Notes: a model not told the origin generated them from the letters alone. Counted from the first letter of the stretch, positions 21,230 through 32,030 are shown. The stretch is DNA of 64,000 bases from Tupaia tana (GCA_026018925.1 JAKSZU010000008.1:10519626-10583625); one strand, 5' to 3'. Numbers and translations are program-made.

Positions 21230-21295
21230 GTCCTGGCTGACATAAAGAAAGACAGATTCATATGAAGACTTACACTCTAAAGGAAGACTCTCATT

Positions 21296-21522
21296 TAAAA
21301 TTTATTTATTTCTCTCGTGAGAGAGAGGCAGAAACACACATCCAGAGAGGCACCCTCAACAGTCCACTCCCAGCCTTTCCTGGCCAGGCAGGACTTCGCA
21401 GGCACATGCTCACAGACCTGGTAGATATGGGTCTACCTGGGACTCCAACCCTGATTTTCCATTCAGCCTCCACCACTGCAGAGCCCAGTGGTACCACTGT
21501 ACCACTGCGGCTGGACCAGGAC
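21296..21522 (-). mobile_element. C-family SINE, minus strand
   Basis: ATTTATTTATTTCTCTCGTGAGAGAGAGGCAG to GTACCACTGCGGCTGGACC. It lies about 60 bases upstream of the inferred acceptor of coding exon 1. Confidence 0.75.
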
Positions 21523-21845
21523 TCTCGCTGTAAATACGCAGTCACGCGGCACGTACTTGCACACGTGCAAGGCTGAGCGTCAGACTGCATGCAGTCATGG
21601 CACACTCTGGGCACCCTCCCTGGCAGCGGTCTGGGCACTGCCAACACTTCTTCCATTAGAGAAATCCACACCATGTTGACTCAGGCTGTAATGTTCCCTT
21701 TCAGGTACACCATGAGGTGAGTCCACACCAGAAGGACAGAAGTCTCAGCACTGATGACATGAAAATTCTTAACACCGGGGCATGCTAGACTTCTGTATTC
21801 CACCGTCTCCGCATTGGCGTGACCCAGGACTAGAATGAGGCCTCC

Positions 21846-22085
21846 CCTAGGTGGCACAGTTGGTGCAAGTGCAGTGCCGGAAGGTATGTGGCAGACTGCA
21901 GGTTTGGATTCCTGGTGGGGCTGACCTGAAACACGCTGGGTGGGCATGCACGAGCCCAAGATCCAGACGAGCTGAAGGGCTGGGAGAAGGGGACTGCAAT
22001 AGGATGAGATCCTGCCAAGGGTGTTTCTCTCTCTTTCTCCTGCACACTCATGCACTCTCTGGTATGAATAAAATAAGCAAACAAG
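21846..22085 (+). mobile_element. C-family SINE, plus strand
   Basis: CCTAGGTGGCACAGTTGGTGCAAGTGC to TGAATAAAATAAGCAAACAAG. Confidence 0.65.
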
Positions 22086-23090
22086 TCCATGCTTTATCCC
22101 CATGGATAGGTTCTTACTAGGTTCTTAAGAGCTTGGCAGCCTGAAGTCACCCTACAGGGGGATTAGGGTCCCTGCTGTGTACCTGCATAGGCAGTGAGGT
22201 CTAGAGATTATGGTTTGAGTGGGAATTCTCAATCTGTCCCTGCCTGTCTTTGCAACTTTCTAATCATTTCATCTCTTGTACCTGCTTCCTTCCCCTAAAG
22301 GAAGAAAGGTACATACCATACTCACTGCAGAGGGGAGCTGTGGAGTTAAACAACGTAATACAAGTAAAGTATTAAAATCCGTGGTAAGATCACTACTAGC
22401 TAGTATGAAACTTCCAAGCAACTGGGGCTAAGCACTGCCCTGCACACAGCCCTCTGCAGGGTGCTGAGGTGAGGGGTTGGGTGCAAGAGGAGCTGGCTGG
22501 ATTTCAGCACCACCAAGCTCACACAACATCCCAGTCTGTAACCTGGTTCCCACAACGTGCCACAGACATAATGTGGAGATCTTGCTAACACAGTGCCTAG
22601 CACAGAATGACAGCAAAATAGTTAGAATTATGACTGCGGTTCCTGCTAGCATATGTACTGGCCATGCCTGACCATACCAGATGGTTATATTAAGTACATT
22701 TACTAGCGAAAGTGAGTGCGCGGTTCTATCTTATTGCAGAGACTCTTAGGAAGTTACAGAGCATGTTCAATTTAATCTGGTTGAAGACTTCTTTGGTGTC
22801 TCCACCCAATGCCCATTCAATCAAAAACCTGAGCCAATTTGACCAACCTAAATGTCAGCCACCTGCTTCCTAGGACAGGGAAAGCAGCAGGTGTGCCTGG
22901 TTAAGGCCCCTGGTCGGGCGCTCCTAGTGGCGGGGATGTGTGGATAGATAGAAGCAGATAGAATGAACAGTTTCAGTAAAGGAGCGGGCTGGGCGAGTTG
23001 GGGAAGAAAGGTGGGGAGGAAGAGGTGGAGGCCCTGAGCAGCAGAGACAGGGAACCCGTACAGAGTGACCCAAGGAAGAGGAAACAGTAA
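22086..23090. other. upstream flank of the SDR16C gene
   Basis: Mostly unassigned sequence, with a weak MIR-like piece near 22.57-22.63 kb. It could contain 5' non-coding exon sequence, which I cannot place. Confidence 0.5.
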
Positions 23091-23460
23091 GCGTCTCTCC
23101 TTGCGCACTGGCTTGGGAGGGGAGCTGGCTGCTCGCCCCTTGGCGTTACGGCAGGTGCTGCAGCCCTGCCTCCCCGTTGGGGCTCGGCGCCCACTGCCTT
23201 GTTAACTGCGGGCAGCAGATCTGACTCTGGCTGCGCCGCCTTCTCTAGGAGCCATCCCCTTAGAAGCCGGCGACCTCGCAAGGCAACTCACCCTAGACAC
23301 GCTGCCCTCACTGCCCACAGAGAAGCTGGTCTCGCCCGCGTCCCAGGCTTGCAGCTCAACGAGTCTCAGGCGTGGATCCCGGCGTGCAATCCAGCCCAGG
23401 TTGGGCGGGACTGCCAGGGCATGGGTGGAGCGAGCGCAGCCGGCCAGCGGAGAGGACCGG
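23090..23460 (-). promoter_or_regulatory. CpG-rich region, candidate promoter of the SDR16C gene
   Basis: GC-rich stretch with many CpG dinucleotides about 2 kb upstream of the first coding exon, sharply different from the AT-rich surroundings. Position and composition fit a CpG-island promoter or non-coding first exon on the minus strand. No TATA box or initiator was identified. A second GC-rich piece lies at 30.78-31.11 kb on the far side of the provirus, so the original island was probably longer. Confidence 0.4.
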
Positions 23461-23504
23461 CACAGCTTTTTTTTTTTTTTTTTTTCTTAGGCGGGCAGAT
23501 GTAG

Positions 23505-23972
23505 TGTAAGGGTCCAGAGATCGGTCCAACCGATGGAGACACAGAAAAGACAATGACAATGCAACTGCAAAAGAGGCTTTTATTTTTCCAGCTAGCTGGG
23601 GTCCAAGTTCCTGCCCGTCGCAGCGGGCCTTCACAAGGACCCCGAGCCTAAGATAAAGGGATCTTTTATAGTTCAGGATTTTTCATAGAATGTAACACAT
23701 ACAAAGGAGGGGGTATGAGAAGCGAGGGTCCAGCTATCACCACCTGCTCAGGTCTAGATAAGGGCTCTCAGCTAAGGGTCCAGATGACCTTGCCTCGGAG
23801 GTGCTGGGCTCTCCCGTTTTCCACTTATCTGAGAGTTCCCAGACTCCTGGTTCCCGTCCTTGAGGCCCTAACAAAGTGGGCTCCGTCCTTGAAGACTTAA
23901 CAGGGTAGCAATTAAGCTAACTTGCCCCAGCATTCCCTAACATGGCGGTGATTATGCTAACTTGGCCTAACA
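23505..23972 (-). repeat. 3' LTR of the young provirus
   Basis: 468 bp, colinear with the 5' LTR at a constant offset of 6,707 bp with no indels. It is preceded on the minus strand by the polypurine tract. It abuts the CpG-rich region and a 20-base T run. Confidence 0.95.
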
Positions 23973-23984
23973 TTCCCCCCTTGT
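23973..23984 (-). promoter_or_regulatory. polypurine tract of the young provirus
   Basis: The minus strand reads AAGGGGGGAA directly before the 3' LTR, the expected plus-strand primer for reverse transcription. Confidence 0.8.
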
Positions 23985-24083
23985 GTTGTACATAATGAGG
24001 AATCATTCTCTCTTAATATTGCCAAGCGATTTACAGAAGCAGAGAAGCATCGGGTTAGAGTAACAAAATAGTATTTCTTGTTA

Positions 24084-24323
24084 TTAAAGTTGGGCATAGC
24101 TTTGCATCAGAACCATAGCTTGCACAATGTTGAGACGGTCTCTTAGGTCAAAATAAAGGTCCGGCCACCATGTGCCTAACGGACCGGTGTGAGTGGTGTA
24201 ATTTAAATTGTTACCAGTCTCTCCGTCTGTGAGCACCCGCGTCTGCTTACAAGGCTGATGCAAACTCATCGCAGTGCCCCCGCTAAGGAGCAGGCTTATT
24301 GCCAGCATCTTCATCATTATCAT
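24084..24323 (-). pseudogene. env N-terminal fragment (79 codons)
   Basis: The reading frame opens 40 bases before the end of integrase, the usual pol-env overlap of gammaretroviruses. It shows a hydrophobic signal-peptide-like start, then an SU-like N-terminus with HQPCKQTRV and GTWWPDLYFDL. Almost the whole envelope (rest of SU, cleavage site, most of TM) is absent: only about 110 bases separate this fragment from the 3' LTR. They include a short piece that resembles the cytoplasmic end of TM. No entry function is possible from this copy. Confidence 0.8.
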
Positions 24324-27300
24324 GTTGAGGGAGAAATGTTGGCGGGTCCGAGGATCTGGACAGTTGGAGTTTCAGAGGATTGTGCGGGTGTTGGCGAATG
24401 GTCCACTCCTTTTCGGTTCGTGCGTATTCAGGTGATGAGGCTCGACGTGCGTGCGATTGGTGAATCCACGGCGCAATTCCGTCAACCTTTAAAGCAGTAG
24501 GAGTAACCAAAAGAGTCACGTAAGGTCCTTTCCGTCTAGGTTCTAGAGAGCGTGTCCTGTGCCTTTTCACCCAGACCCAGTCTCCTGGGACTATACCATG
24601 TTCCGGGTTCAAGGAGCCCTTAGTCTCATGGAGTGCTCGGACTAAAGGCCAGATTGTTTCCTGAGCCGGTTGGAGGGCCTGAAGGCTGGTTCTATGATCT
24701 ACAGTTCCTTCAGGTATCAGAGTGGGGAGGGTACGAGTGCGTATGGGGGGTGGTGCCCCATACATGATTTCAAACGGGGTCACTCCATGGACATAAGGGG
24801 AATTGCGAACTCGGAACAGGGCAAAAGGTAGGAGAGTCACCCAGTCTCCGCCAGTCTCCAGGGCTAATTTAGATAAGGTCTTCTTTAAAGTTCTATTCAT
24901 TCTTTCTACTTGCCCAGAACTCTAGGGGTTGTATTCACAATGTAACTTCCAATCAGTTCCCACAGCCTGGGCTAGTCCCTGTAGAGCCGTACTAATGAAA
25001 GCCGGACCATTATCTGAGCCGAGTGTCTCAGGGACTCCATACCGGGGTATAATTTCTTCTAATAGGGTTTTAGCAACTATTTGAGCTGTTTCTCGCTTAG
25101 TTGGAAAAGCCTCTACCCACCCCGAGAAAGGATCCACCATAACTAGGAGATATTTATATCCATATTTTCCTGGTTTTACCTCTGTGAAATCAATTTCTCA
25201 GCTTTGTCCTGGAGCCCTCCCCCGGACCCGAATACCTGTGTGGAGTGGTCCCCCTTTGCCCGGTTTCATAGCCTGGCACCCTTTGCAGCAGTCTATGAGG
25301 TGATGAATGTGTCTTCTTTGGTTTGGAAACCGTAGCTGTGCCGTTTGCAGGAGCTGGAGCAGTTTCCTTACGCCGAGATGGGTAGCCGAATGGAGATCTG
25401 TGACATAAGAGAGCCCCAGCTTTTCTGGCAGGATTAGACGATGTTCCATGTCTTTTCGCCAGCCAGAAGGGTCGGGTGGCGAACAGTTGTTTTTTTGCAT
25501 CCATTCTTGGTCTCCTGAGGAGTAATCTGGACATGCAGGTAAACCTGGGAGTTCTGGCATTGGCAAGTTAAGAGTCAGGGTGGGAGCTACAGATTTAATA
25601 GCTGCTTGTTTTGCTGCCTCATCGGCTTGCTTATTGCCAATAGCCTCAGGGGTCCTGGCAGTTTGGTGGCCTGGAATGTGCACTACGGCTATTTCTCAGG
25701 GTTTTTGCACTGCTGCCAACAGCCACTGGATTTCAGGAAGATTGTGCACTTTTCCTCCATCTGCAGTAATAAAACCCTCTCCTGGTAAATTGCTCCATGG
25801 ATATGAACAGTCCCAAAGGCATACCTGCTATCAGTGTAAATAGTAGCACGTTTCCCTTCCACCCGTTCAAGTGCTTCTGCCAGTGCAATGAGTTCAGCCT
25901 TCTGGGCAGAAGTTCCCGCTGGCAGGGAAGTGCTCCAAACTAAGTTCCCACTCTGGTCCACTATAGCTGCCCCAGCCTTACGTACTCCATCCTGCATAAA
26001 GCTACTCCCATCGGTGTACCAGATTACCTTGCTGTTCGGCAGGGCTGAGTCTTGAAGATCATGACGTACGTGGAAGATCTCTGCTAGAATTTCTTGGCAA
26101 TCATGCACCGGCTTGTCGAGCTCTGGGTTAGGCAGCAGGGTGGCCAAGTTCAAGGAGGTGGGCTCTGAAAAAGTAACTCACGGGGTATCTAGGAGCAGTC
26201 CTTGATAATGGGTCAGTCGCGCATTGGACACCCATCGCCCTGGTGGGTGTTTAAGAATACCCTCAATTGCATGGGGAGTTATCACTTTAAGGTGCTGTCC
26301 GAATGTTAACTTGTCAGCGTCTCTGACCATCATTGCCACAGCAGCTATAATGCGCAAGCATGGTGGCCACCCAGCTGCTACAGGATCCAGTTTTTTTGAC
26401 AAGTAGGCCACTGGGCATTTCCATGGCCCTAGACGCTGCATGAGTACCCCTTTTGCAATTCCCCCTTTTTCAGCTACATGGAGGATAAAGGGCTTAAGGG
26501 GGTCCGGCAAGGCTAATACCAGAGCTTCCAATAGAGAGGTCCTGAGTCTTTCAAAGGCAAGTTGTTGTTCAGATCCCCAAGTCCAGGGTGTTTTTTCTTT
26601 TGTGGCCTCATACAAGGGTTTGGCTAATTCTGCAAAACCCCGTATCCAGAGCTGACAGTAGCCCACAGTGCCCAAGAACTCTCGAACTTCCCTGGCTGTT
26701 GTAGGGACCGGCAATCTCAAAATAGTCTCTTTCATGGCCTCTGCCAGCCATCTTGTTCCCTTATGGAGCTTATACCCCAAGTAAGTAACAGTTTGTTTAC
26801 AAATGTGGGCCTTCTTGGCACTGGCACGATAGCCCAGCGAGCCCAATTCGTGCAAAAGGTCCTCTGTGGCTCTTTTACACTCCGCTTCAGAAGGAGCGGC
26901 TAAGAGAAGGTCATCAACATACTGTAAGAGAGTCACGGAGCCATGGCTTTGTTGGAAAGAACACAAGTTCTGATTCAAGGCCTCATTAAACAGAGTTGGG
27001 GAGCTCTTGAACCCCTGCGGGAGTCTTGTCCATGTGAGCTGTTTGGGGGCTCCTGAGGGCTCCTCCTCTTGCCATTCAAAGGCAAAAATTGGCTGGCTAA
27101 TGGGTGCCAAGGCTATGCTGAAGAATGCATCTTTTAAATCTAATGTTGTATACCAGACATGAGTAGGGGGTAGATGACTCAAGAAGGTGTATGGGTTAGG
27201 AACCGTGGGGTGAATATCTTGAGTCCTTTTGTTAACCTCTCGTAAGTCCTGAATAGGCCTAAAATCATTTCCTCCTGGTTTCCTTACTGGGAGCAATGGA

Positions 27301-27965
27301 GTGTTCCAACTAGAATGGCAAAGTATGAGAATGCCAGCCTGTAGCAGGCGATTTATGTGGGGGGCAATCCCTTGCCTTGCTTCAGCTGACATGGGGTATT
27401 GGTGTACTTGGACAGGTTGGGCTGAGGATTTGAGTTAAATTATTATAGGGGCCCGATGGGCTGCGAAACCCACTCCTGCCACTTCTGCCCATGCTTGGGG
27501 AAACTTCTAGACCCAAGAATTCAATTCTGTGGGCCATAATTGGACCCCTTGTAGTTCCGAACCTATCTGGCCATAAAGGCGATATTCATCTGCCAGAGCC
27601 AAAGTCAGGACATGAAGGGGATGTCCCAAGTTATCAGTGACTCTAATGCTCCCAGGACTGAAGTGGATTTGTGCCTGCACTTTAGTCAATAAGTCACGCC
27701 CCAGCAGGGGGGCTGGGCATTCCGGAATTATCAAGAAGGAGTGGGTGACCTGATGTCGACCCAAATCCACTTTACGCTCTGTTGTCCATTGGTAAGCTTT
27801 GGACCCAGTGGCACCTTGAACAATGCTAGTCTTGCCTGAGAGAGGCAAGGAAGGGGTGTTGAGAACTGAATATTGAGCTCCTGTATCTACCATAAAATCC
27901 ACAGGCTTCCCCTCCACTGACACAGTTACCCAAGACTTGGGGAGGGGCTCCGAGTCCTGACTCCC
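24283..27965 (-). pseudogene. degraded pro-pol of the young provirus
   Basis: Protease with VDTGAQYS and LLGRDLL. Reverse transcriptase (about 26.18-27.4 kb) with [28 protein letters not shown] and the YVDD active site at 26910-26921. RNase H (about 25.7-26.15 kb) with YTDGSS and TDSRYAFG. Integrase (about 24.28-25.6 kb) with an HHCC-type finger ending CCKGCQ, catalytic aspartates in IDFTEV and SDNGPAF, and glutamate in GQVERMN. Breaks: stops at 27507-27509, 26178-26180, near 25,195 and 24,922, plus a frame change inside RNase H near 25.79 kb (protease to RNase H share one frame, integrase another). The order and motifs are murine-leukaemia-virus-like. Confidence 0.92.
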
Positions 27966-29700
27966 CTAGTCACTGTACGCTCCTGCCATTAAGACCTGGG
28001 TGTCCCCCTGTGGATCTGGGCCCTTGGGTCTCTCAGGACAGTCCTTTTTCCAGTGCCCATACTTTTTACAACAGGCACATTAATTTATATCAAGTTTAGG
28101 TCGCATCTCTTTACCTTGGGGACCCCTTGTCTTCCCTTCTCCCTTAATACCAGCCAAGAGGATCTTAGCCATCTGCTCATTCTGTTTCTGATGAAATTTT
28201 CTGTCTTCTTTTCTAACCTTTTGTTGCAATTCCTGATCTTCCTTTCTAAGTCTATCCTCCTGTTCTTCTGGAGTTTCTCGAGTATTAAAAACTCTATCTG
28301 CTAATCTCATAAGGTCTCTAATAGTCATGTCTCCAAGGTCTTCCTGTTTATACAACTTTTTCCTAATATCTGGTGCTGCCTGGTTAATAAAAGACATGAT
28401 AACAGCAGATTGATTTTCCTCAGCCAAGGGGTCTAAGGGGGTAAATTGTCTATAGGCACTATAGAGATGTTCTAAGAATGTGGCCGGGCTTTCATTTTCT
28501 CCCTGAATAATTGCTTTCACCCTTGCCAAATTGGTGGGGCGCCTTGCAGCCCCTCGGAGACCCGCCATGAGAGTCTGGCGATAGACTCGGAGATGCTCCC
28601 TATCTTCAGAGTTCCCGAAGTCCCAGTTAGGCCTGGTGAGTGGAAACCCCTCATCAATCAGATTTGGTAAGGTGGTCGGATGGCCGTCGTCTCCAGGTAC
28701 ATTCTTCCGTGCTTTGGTGAGGATTCGCTCCCATTCCTCGGTAGTGAATAAAGTTTTGAGAAGCTGCTGGCAGTCATCCCAAGTGGGGCTGTGGGTATAC
28801 AGAATAGACTCAAACAGATCGGTGAGTCCCCGTGGATCCTCTGAGAAGGGAGGATTTTGAGTTTCCAATGATATAGATCGCTGCTAGAAAAGGGCCCGTA
28901 CTGATACGTGCGCTCTCCCTGAGGACCTGCGCCCCCAAGGGCTCGGACGGGAAAGATGGGAGCCCGCTCAGAGGATGAGGGCTCTTCTTCCTCCCAGGCC
29001 CTCCTGGATCTAAGTCCTGCAGCAGGTCCTTGTAACACCGGAGGTGCTGAGGGCCCCACGGTAGAGGGAGGCGACTGCTGAGGCTGTGGAGGGAGTTCCA
29101 CCTCTGGCTGGGGGAGTGCTGCTGCCTGAGCCTGGGGAGCCGCAGCTGCCTGAGCCTGAGGAGCTGCAGCTGCCTGAGCCTGAGAAGCTGCAGCTGCCTG
29201 AGCCTGAGGAGCAACTGCTGCCACATAAGGTGGTGGATAAATTTCAAAATCTAAATCTGCCAGGGAAGGATAAATCCAAGAGTCCCCTTGAAGGACTGGC
29301 TTTTTGAGATCCTTTATAGTTTCCCCCAGCTCTGAGGGGTGGGTACCCTCCACAGTCAATATTTTCGGGGGATCTTCCTCTCTCTCTGGTATAAAAGGCC
29401 TAAGCCAAGGAGGGGGATTTTCTACTAAATCTTGCCACATTATAATATATGGATATTGGTCCGGATGACCCTGAAGGCTAGGCTGGCTGATTATTTCTCA
29501 GACCCGCTTGATGACTTTCAGTGAAAAGGTCCCCTGTGGTGGCCAGCCCACATCAAAGGCTGGCCATTCTGAAGAACAAAAGGTATTAAACTTACCTTTC
29601 CTTACCTCTAGTCCATAGGTGTGAGCTTTCTCTCGGACTGCCGGACTGCCGAGAAGTGATCTAAGATTAAACTCTTAGGAGTTACTTGGGTTTGGCCCAT
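27966..29700 (-). pseudogene. degraded gag of the young provirus
   Basis: Gag polyprotein for capsid assembly. It starts MGQT (myristoylation-type N-terminus) at 29700. A matrix-like segment follows, broken by an in-frame stop at 29608-29610 and by frame changes. Next are a proline-rich segment with a PPPY late-domain motif (near 29.23 kb) and a 4-unit 24-bp repeat. The capsid ([13 protein letters not shown] start, then [13 protein letters not shown]) is disrupted by a one-base frame change near 28,867. An in-frame TAA lies at 28080-28082, directly before the CCHC zinc knuckle (28038-28079, C-x2-C-x4-H-x4-C). Gag ends at the amber codon at 27966-27968, which is in frame with protease, the gammaretroviral readthrough layout. 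Not functional as it stands. Confidence 0.9.
29123..29218 (-). repeat. four 24-bp tandem units in gag p12-like region
   Basis: Four consecutive 24-bp units, with starts at 29123, 29147, 29171 and 29195. They encode a repeated alanine/proline/glutamine octapeptide (APQAQAAA type). Units differ at a few bases. Confidence 0.85.
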
Positions 29701-30192
29701 GACAGGAAAGAAAAGGAACAGAGGCCACAACAGAAAGACACAGAATCACAATCACCCCTGCAGCCCAGCAAACATGCACAGACGACAACCATACGCACCG
29801 GCCGGTCAGTTCCACCACATGCACCGGATTCACACCAGTCTGCATAGGATCCTTACCAAATGTTAGACCAACCAGCATCCAACGTGGACGCTCGTTGATC
29901 TCTTGGTTGTCAGGGACGTCTCCCTTGACTTCAGGTGGAGCCTCCCGAGTGGCTAACCCGGTTCCTCCATGGAGAATTCTCTACCAGAATCAGACAGGTT
30001 TGGGAACAGGCACCAAGGCCCCCTGCAAGTCCCAAATGGAGGCGGCCAACTCTCCTTTCCAGAGCAAGACAGGTCTGAGACAGGCTCTTTAGCCCCTTGC
30101 AAGTCCCAGATGGAGGTGATCAATCCTCCTTCCGTGGCAAAATGCAGAGCCTCCCTTTGTCATGTCTAATCTGGTGTCCACCAGGCTGACCT
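29701..30192 (-). other. leader of the young provirus
   Basis: Non-coding leader between the primer binding site and gag, the region where a packaging signal would lie. Three near-repeats of a segment beginning CAAGTCCCA or similar occur around 30.02-30.11 kb. No structure was determined. Confidence 0.5.
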
Positions 30193-30210
30193 ATCCCGGA
30201 CAAGCCCCCA
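30193..30210 (-). promoter_or_regulatory. retroviral primer binding site, tRNA-Pro type
   Basis: One base inside the 5' LTR, the minus strand reads TGGGGGCTTGTCCGGGAT. This matches the classic proline-tRNA site of murine-type gammaretroviruses except for one C-to-T change at a CpG. Confidence 0.85.
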
Positions 30211-30211
30211 A

Positions 30212-30679
30212 TGTAAGGGTCCAGAGATCGGTCCAACCGATGGAGACACAGAAAAGACAACGACAATGCAACTGCAAAAGAGGCTTTTATTTTTCCAGCT
30301 AGCTGGGGTCCAAGTTCCTGCCCGTCGCAGCGGGCCTTCACAAGGACCCCGAGCCTAAGATAAAGGGATCTTTTATAGTTCAGGATTTTTCATAGAATGT
30401 AACACATACAAAGGAGGGGGTATGAGAAGCGAGGGTCCAGCTATCACCACCTGCTCAGGTCTAGATAAGGGCTCTCAGCTAAGGGTCCAGATGACCTTGC
30501 CTTGGAGTTGCTGGGCTCTCCCGTTTTCCACTTATCTGAGAGTTCCCAGACTCCTGGTTCCCGTCCTTGAGGCCCTAACAAAGTGGGCTCCGTCCTTGAA
30601 GACTTAAAAGGGTAGCAATTAAGCTAACTTGCCCCAGCATTCCCTAACATGGCGGTGATTATGCTAACTTGGCCTAACA
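30212..30679 (-). repeat. 5' LTR of the young provirus
   Basis: 468 bp, TG...CA, containing an AATAAA on the minus strand in the GCTTTTATT segment (given here in plus-strand reading). It is immediately followed, in minus orientation, by the primer binding site. It ends next to the target duplication GTAG. Confidence 0.95.
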
Positions 30680-30683
30680 GTAG

Positions 30684-31289
30684 AAGCCAGAAATTCGATC
30701 TTGGAGATTGGATACGCTTGCAGGGATTTCTCATAGGTTCAAAATTTCCACTGTCCAGGTTGCACCATGAATTTTAAGTCAGAGTCTGTGGTTTGGAGGG
30801 CCTGGGCACCAGCATTCACAACGCCCCCCAGGAGTTGGCACGGCGCAGCTCCCGGTGGTGGTAGAGCTAAGGCCATAGGGGCGGGGTGCCCATGGCTGGG
30901 TCGCGCCTCTGCAGCCTGAAGGGATGGGTGCCCTGCGGAGGTCTCCAGCATTACCTGACTTCTCAGGGATCCATTCGAGGACAACACCTCAGAGCAGTTA
31001 AGGAATGTGGGCTTGGGCCTGGCAGCCTCCAGGAGGTGGCTGCGTTGGCGGTGGGACTAGGTGTAGCCCTGGCAGGCAGCCAAGACAAGAGGGCAAGGGA
31101 AGTTTTGTTTTTTTCTTTAACAAGACCAAGTTGAGAAATACAGATAAAGTCATGTCCAGACTAGTACCATGGACTCCCTCTCAATCAGTATTTACTGATT
31201 ATGTTACCTGTGTCCAAAGATCCAGAAGACAGAGCAAAGATAGATGTTAGGAAAAGAAAAAGATAAACATCCAGTAATAAAATTTTTTG
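30684..31289. other. flank of the provirus, GC-rich part 30.78-31.11 kb
   Basis: Probably the continuation of the CpG-rich region cut by the provirus. No coding evidence was seen. Confidence 0.4.
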
Positions 31290-31430
31290 GGCTGGCAGGT
31301 GGCATGTTGGTTAAGGGCACTAGACTACCACATAGCCCACTGTGGTTTGAGTCCTGGACCTGGTGGCTTGTTTCGCCTCTCTCTCTCTCTCTCTCTTCCT
31401 CTCTGGTCAAATTAAAATAAATAAAGTTAA
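31290..31430 (+). mobile_element. B-family short tRNA SINE, copy 1
   Basis: GGGCTGGCAGGTGGCATGTTGGTTAAGG head, GGTTTGAGTCC B box, a CT repeat and CTCTGGTCAAATTAAAATAAATAAA. About 140 bp: it lacks the GAGAATGGAGGAGAAGG middle of the A family. Confidence 0.8.
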
Positions 31431-31455
31431 ATATAAAAACAATTATTAAATGATC

Positions 31456-31598
31456 TGGGGCAAGCAGGTGGCATGGTGGTTAAAGTGCTGGACTCCCACA
31501 TGGTCGAATGTGGTTTGAGTCCTGGACCTGGTGGCTTACTTTCTCACTTTCCCTTTCTCTCTTTCACTGTCTCTCTCTGGTCAAATTAAAAAATAACA
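31456..31598 (+). mobile_element. B-family short tRNA SINE, copy 2
   Basis: Same outline as copy 1, 26 bases further on, same orientation. Confidence 0.8.
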
Positions 31599-31867
31599 AT
31601 AATAGCAAAGGTAATTAAAGAATTCTAAAAAAATTATTAAATGAGCTAAAATAGGTGTTAGTCACACTGCAATGCTTTATAACAGAGGATGGTGCTTGAT
31701 GGTTGGCCTAAGAACAGAAAGACGAGTTGTGGAACAAAGAAAAACAGGGAGTCATGGTGAGGTGAGGTCTGGAAGTAATGAGAGGTGAAGACTGAGAACA
31801 GCCTGCCTGTACCTGGGGCAGACCTTAGTGTGCTCTTTATTTGAGTGAGAAAAGAAACAGGTTGTGG

Positions 31868-32030
31868 GGCCGGCAAGTGGCATGGTGGTTAAGGGCCCTG
31901 GACTCCCACATGGCTGACTGTGGTTTGAGTCCTGGACCTGGAGGCTTGCTTTCTCACTTTCCCTCTCTCTCTCACGCTGTCTCTCTCTGGTCAAATTAAA
32001 ATAAATAAATAAATTTAAATAAAATAATTC
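31868..32030 (+). mobile_element. B-family short tRNA SINE, copy 3
   Basis: GGGGCCGGCAAGTGGCATGGTGGTTAAGG...CTCTGGTCAAATTAAAATAAATAAATAAA. Third B copy within 750 bp. Confidence 0.8.

Larger units (their letters stand above)
23505..30679 (-). mobile_element. gammaretrovirus-like endogenous provirus, young, env mostly deleted
   Basis: 7,175-bp class I ERV on the minus strand. Its LTRs (30212-30679 is 5', 23505-23972 is 3') are both 468 bp, begin TG and end CA, and differ at only 4 positions by eye. The 4-bp target duplication GTAG is at 23501-23504 and 30680-30683, as expected for gammaretroviral integrase. Between the LTRs, in order, are a primer binding site, leader, gag, an in-frame UAG, pro-pol, a short env start and a polypurine tract. 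Coding regions carry several stops and frameshifts, so this copy is not autonomous. It lies in a CpG-rich region upstream of, and co-oriented with, the SDR16C gene. Confidence 0.95.

Noticed and set aside
23356..23634. Minus-strand frame starting MKARCDGQ, repeated at 30120-30341
   Set aside because: It is duplicated only because it lies in the two LTRs. LTR frames of this length are not expected to be genes.
24283..27392. Possibility that pol is intact and active
   Set aside because: Several in-frame stops and a frame difference between RNase H and integrase rule out an intact polyprotein from this copy.
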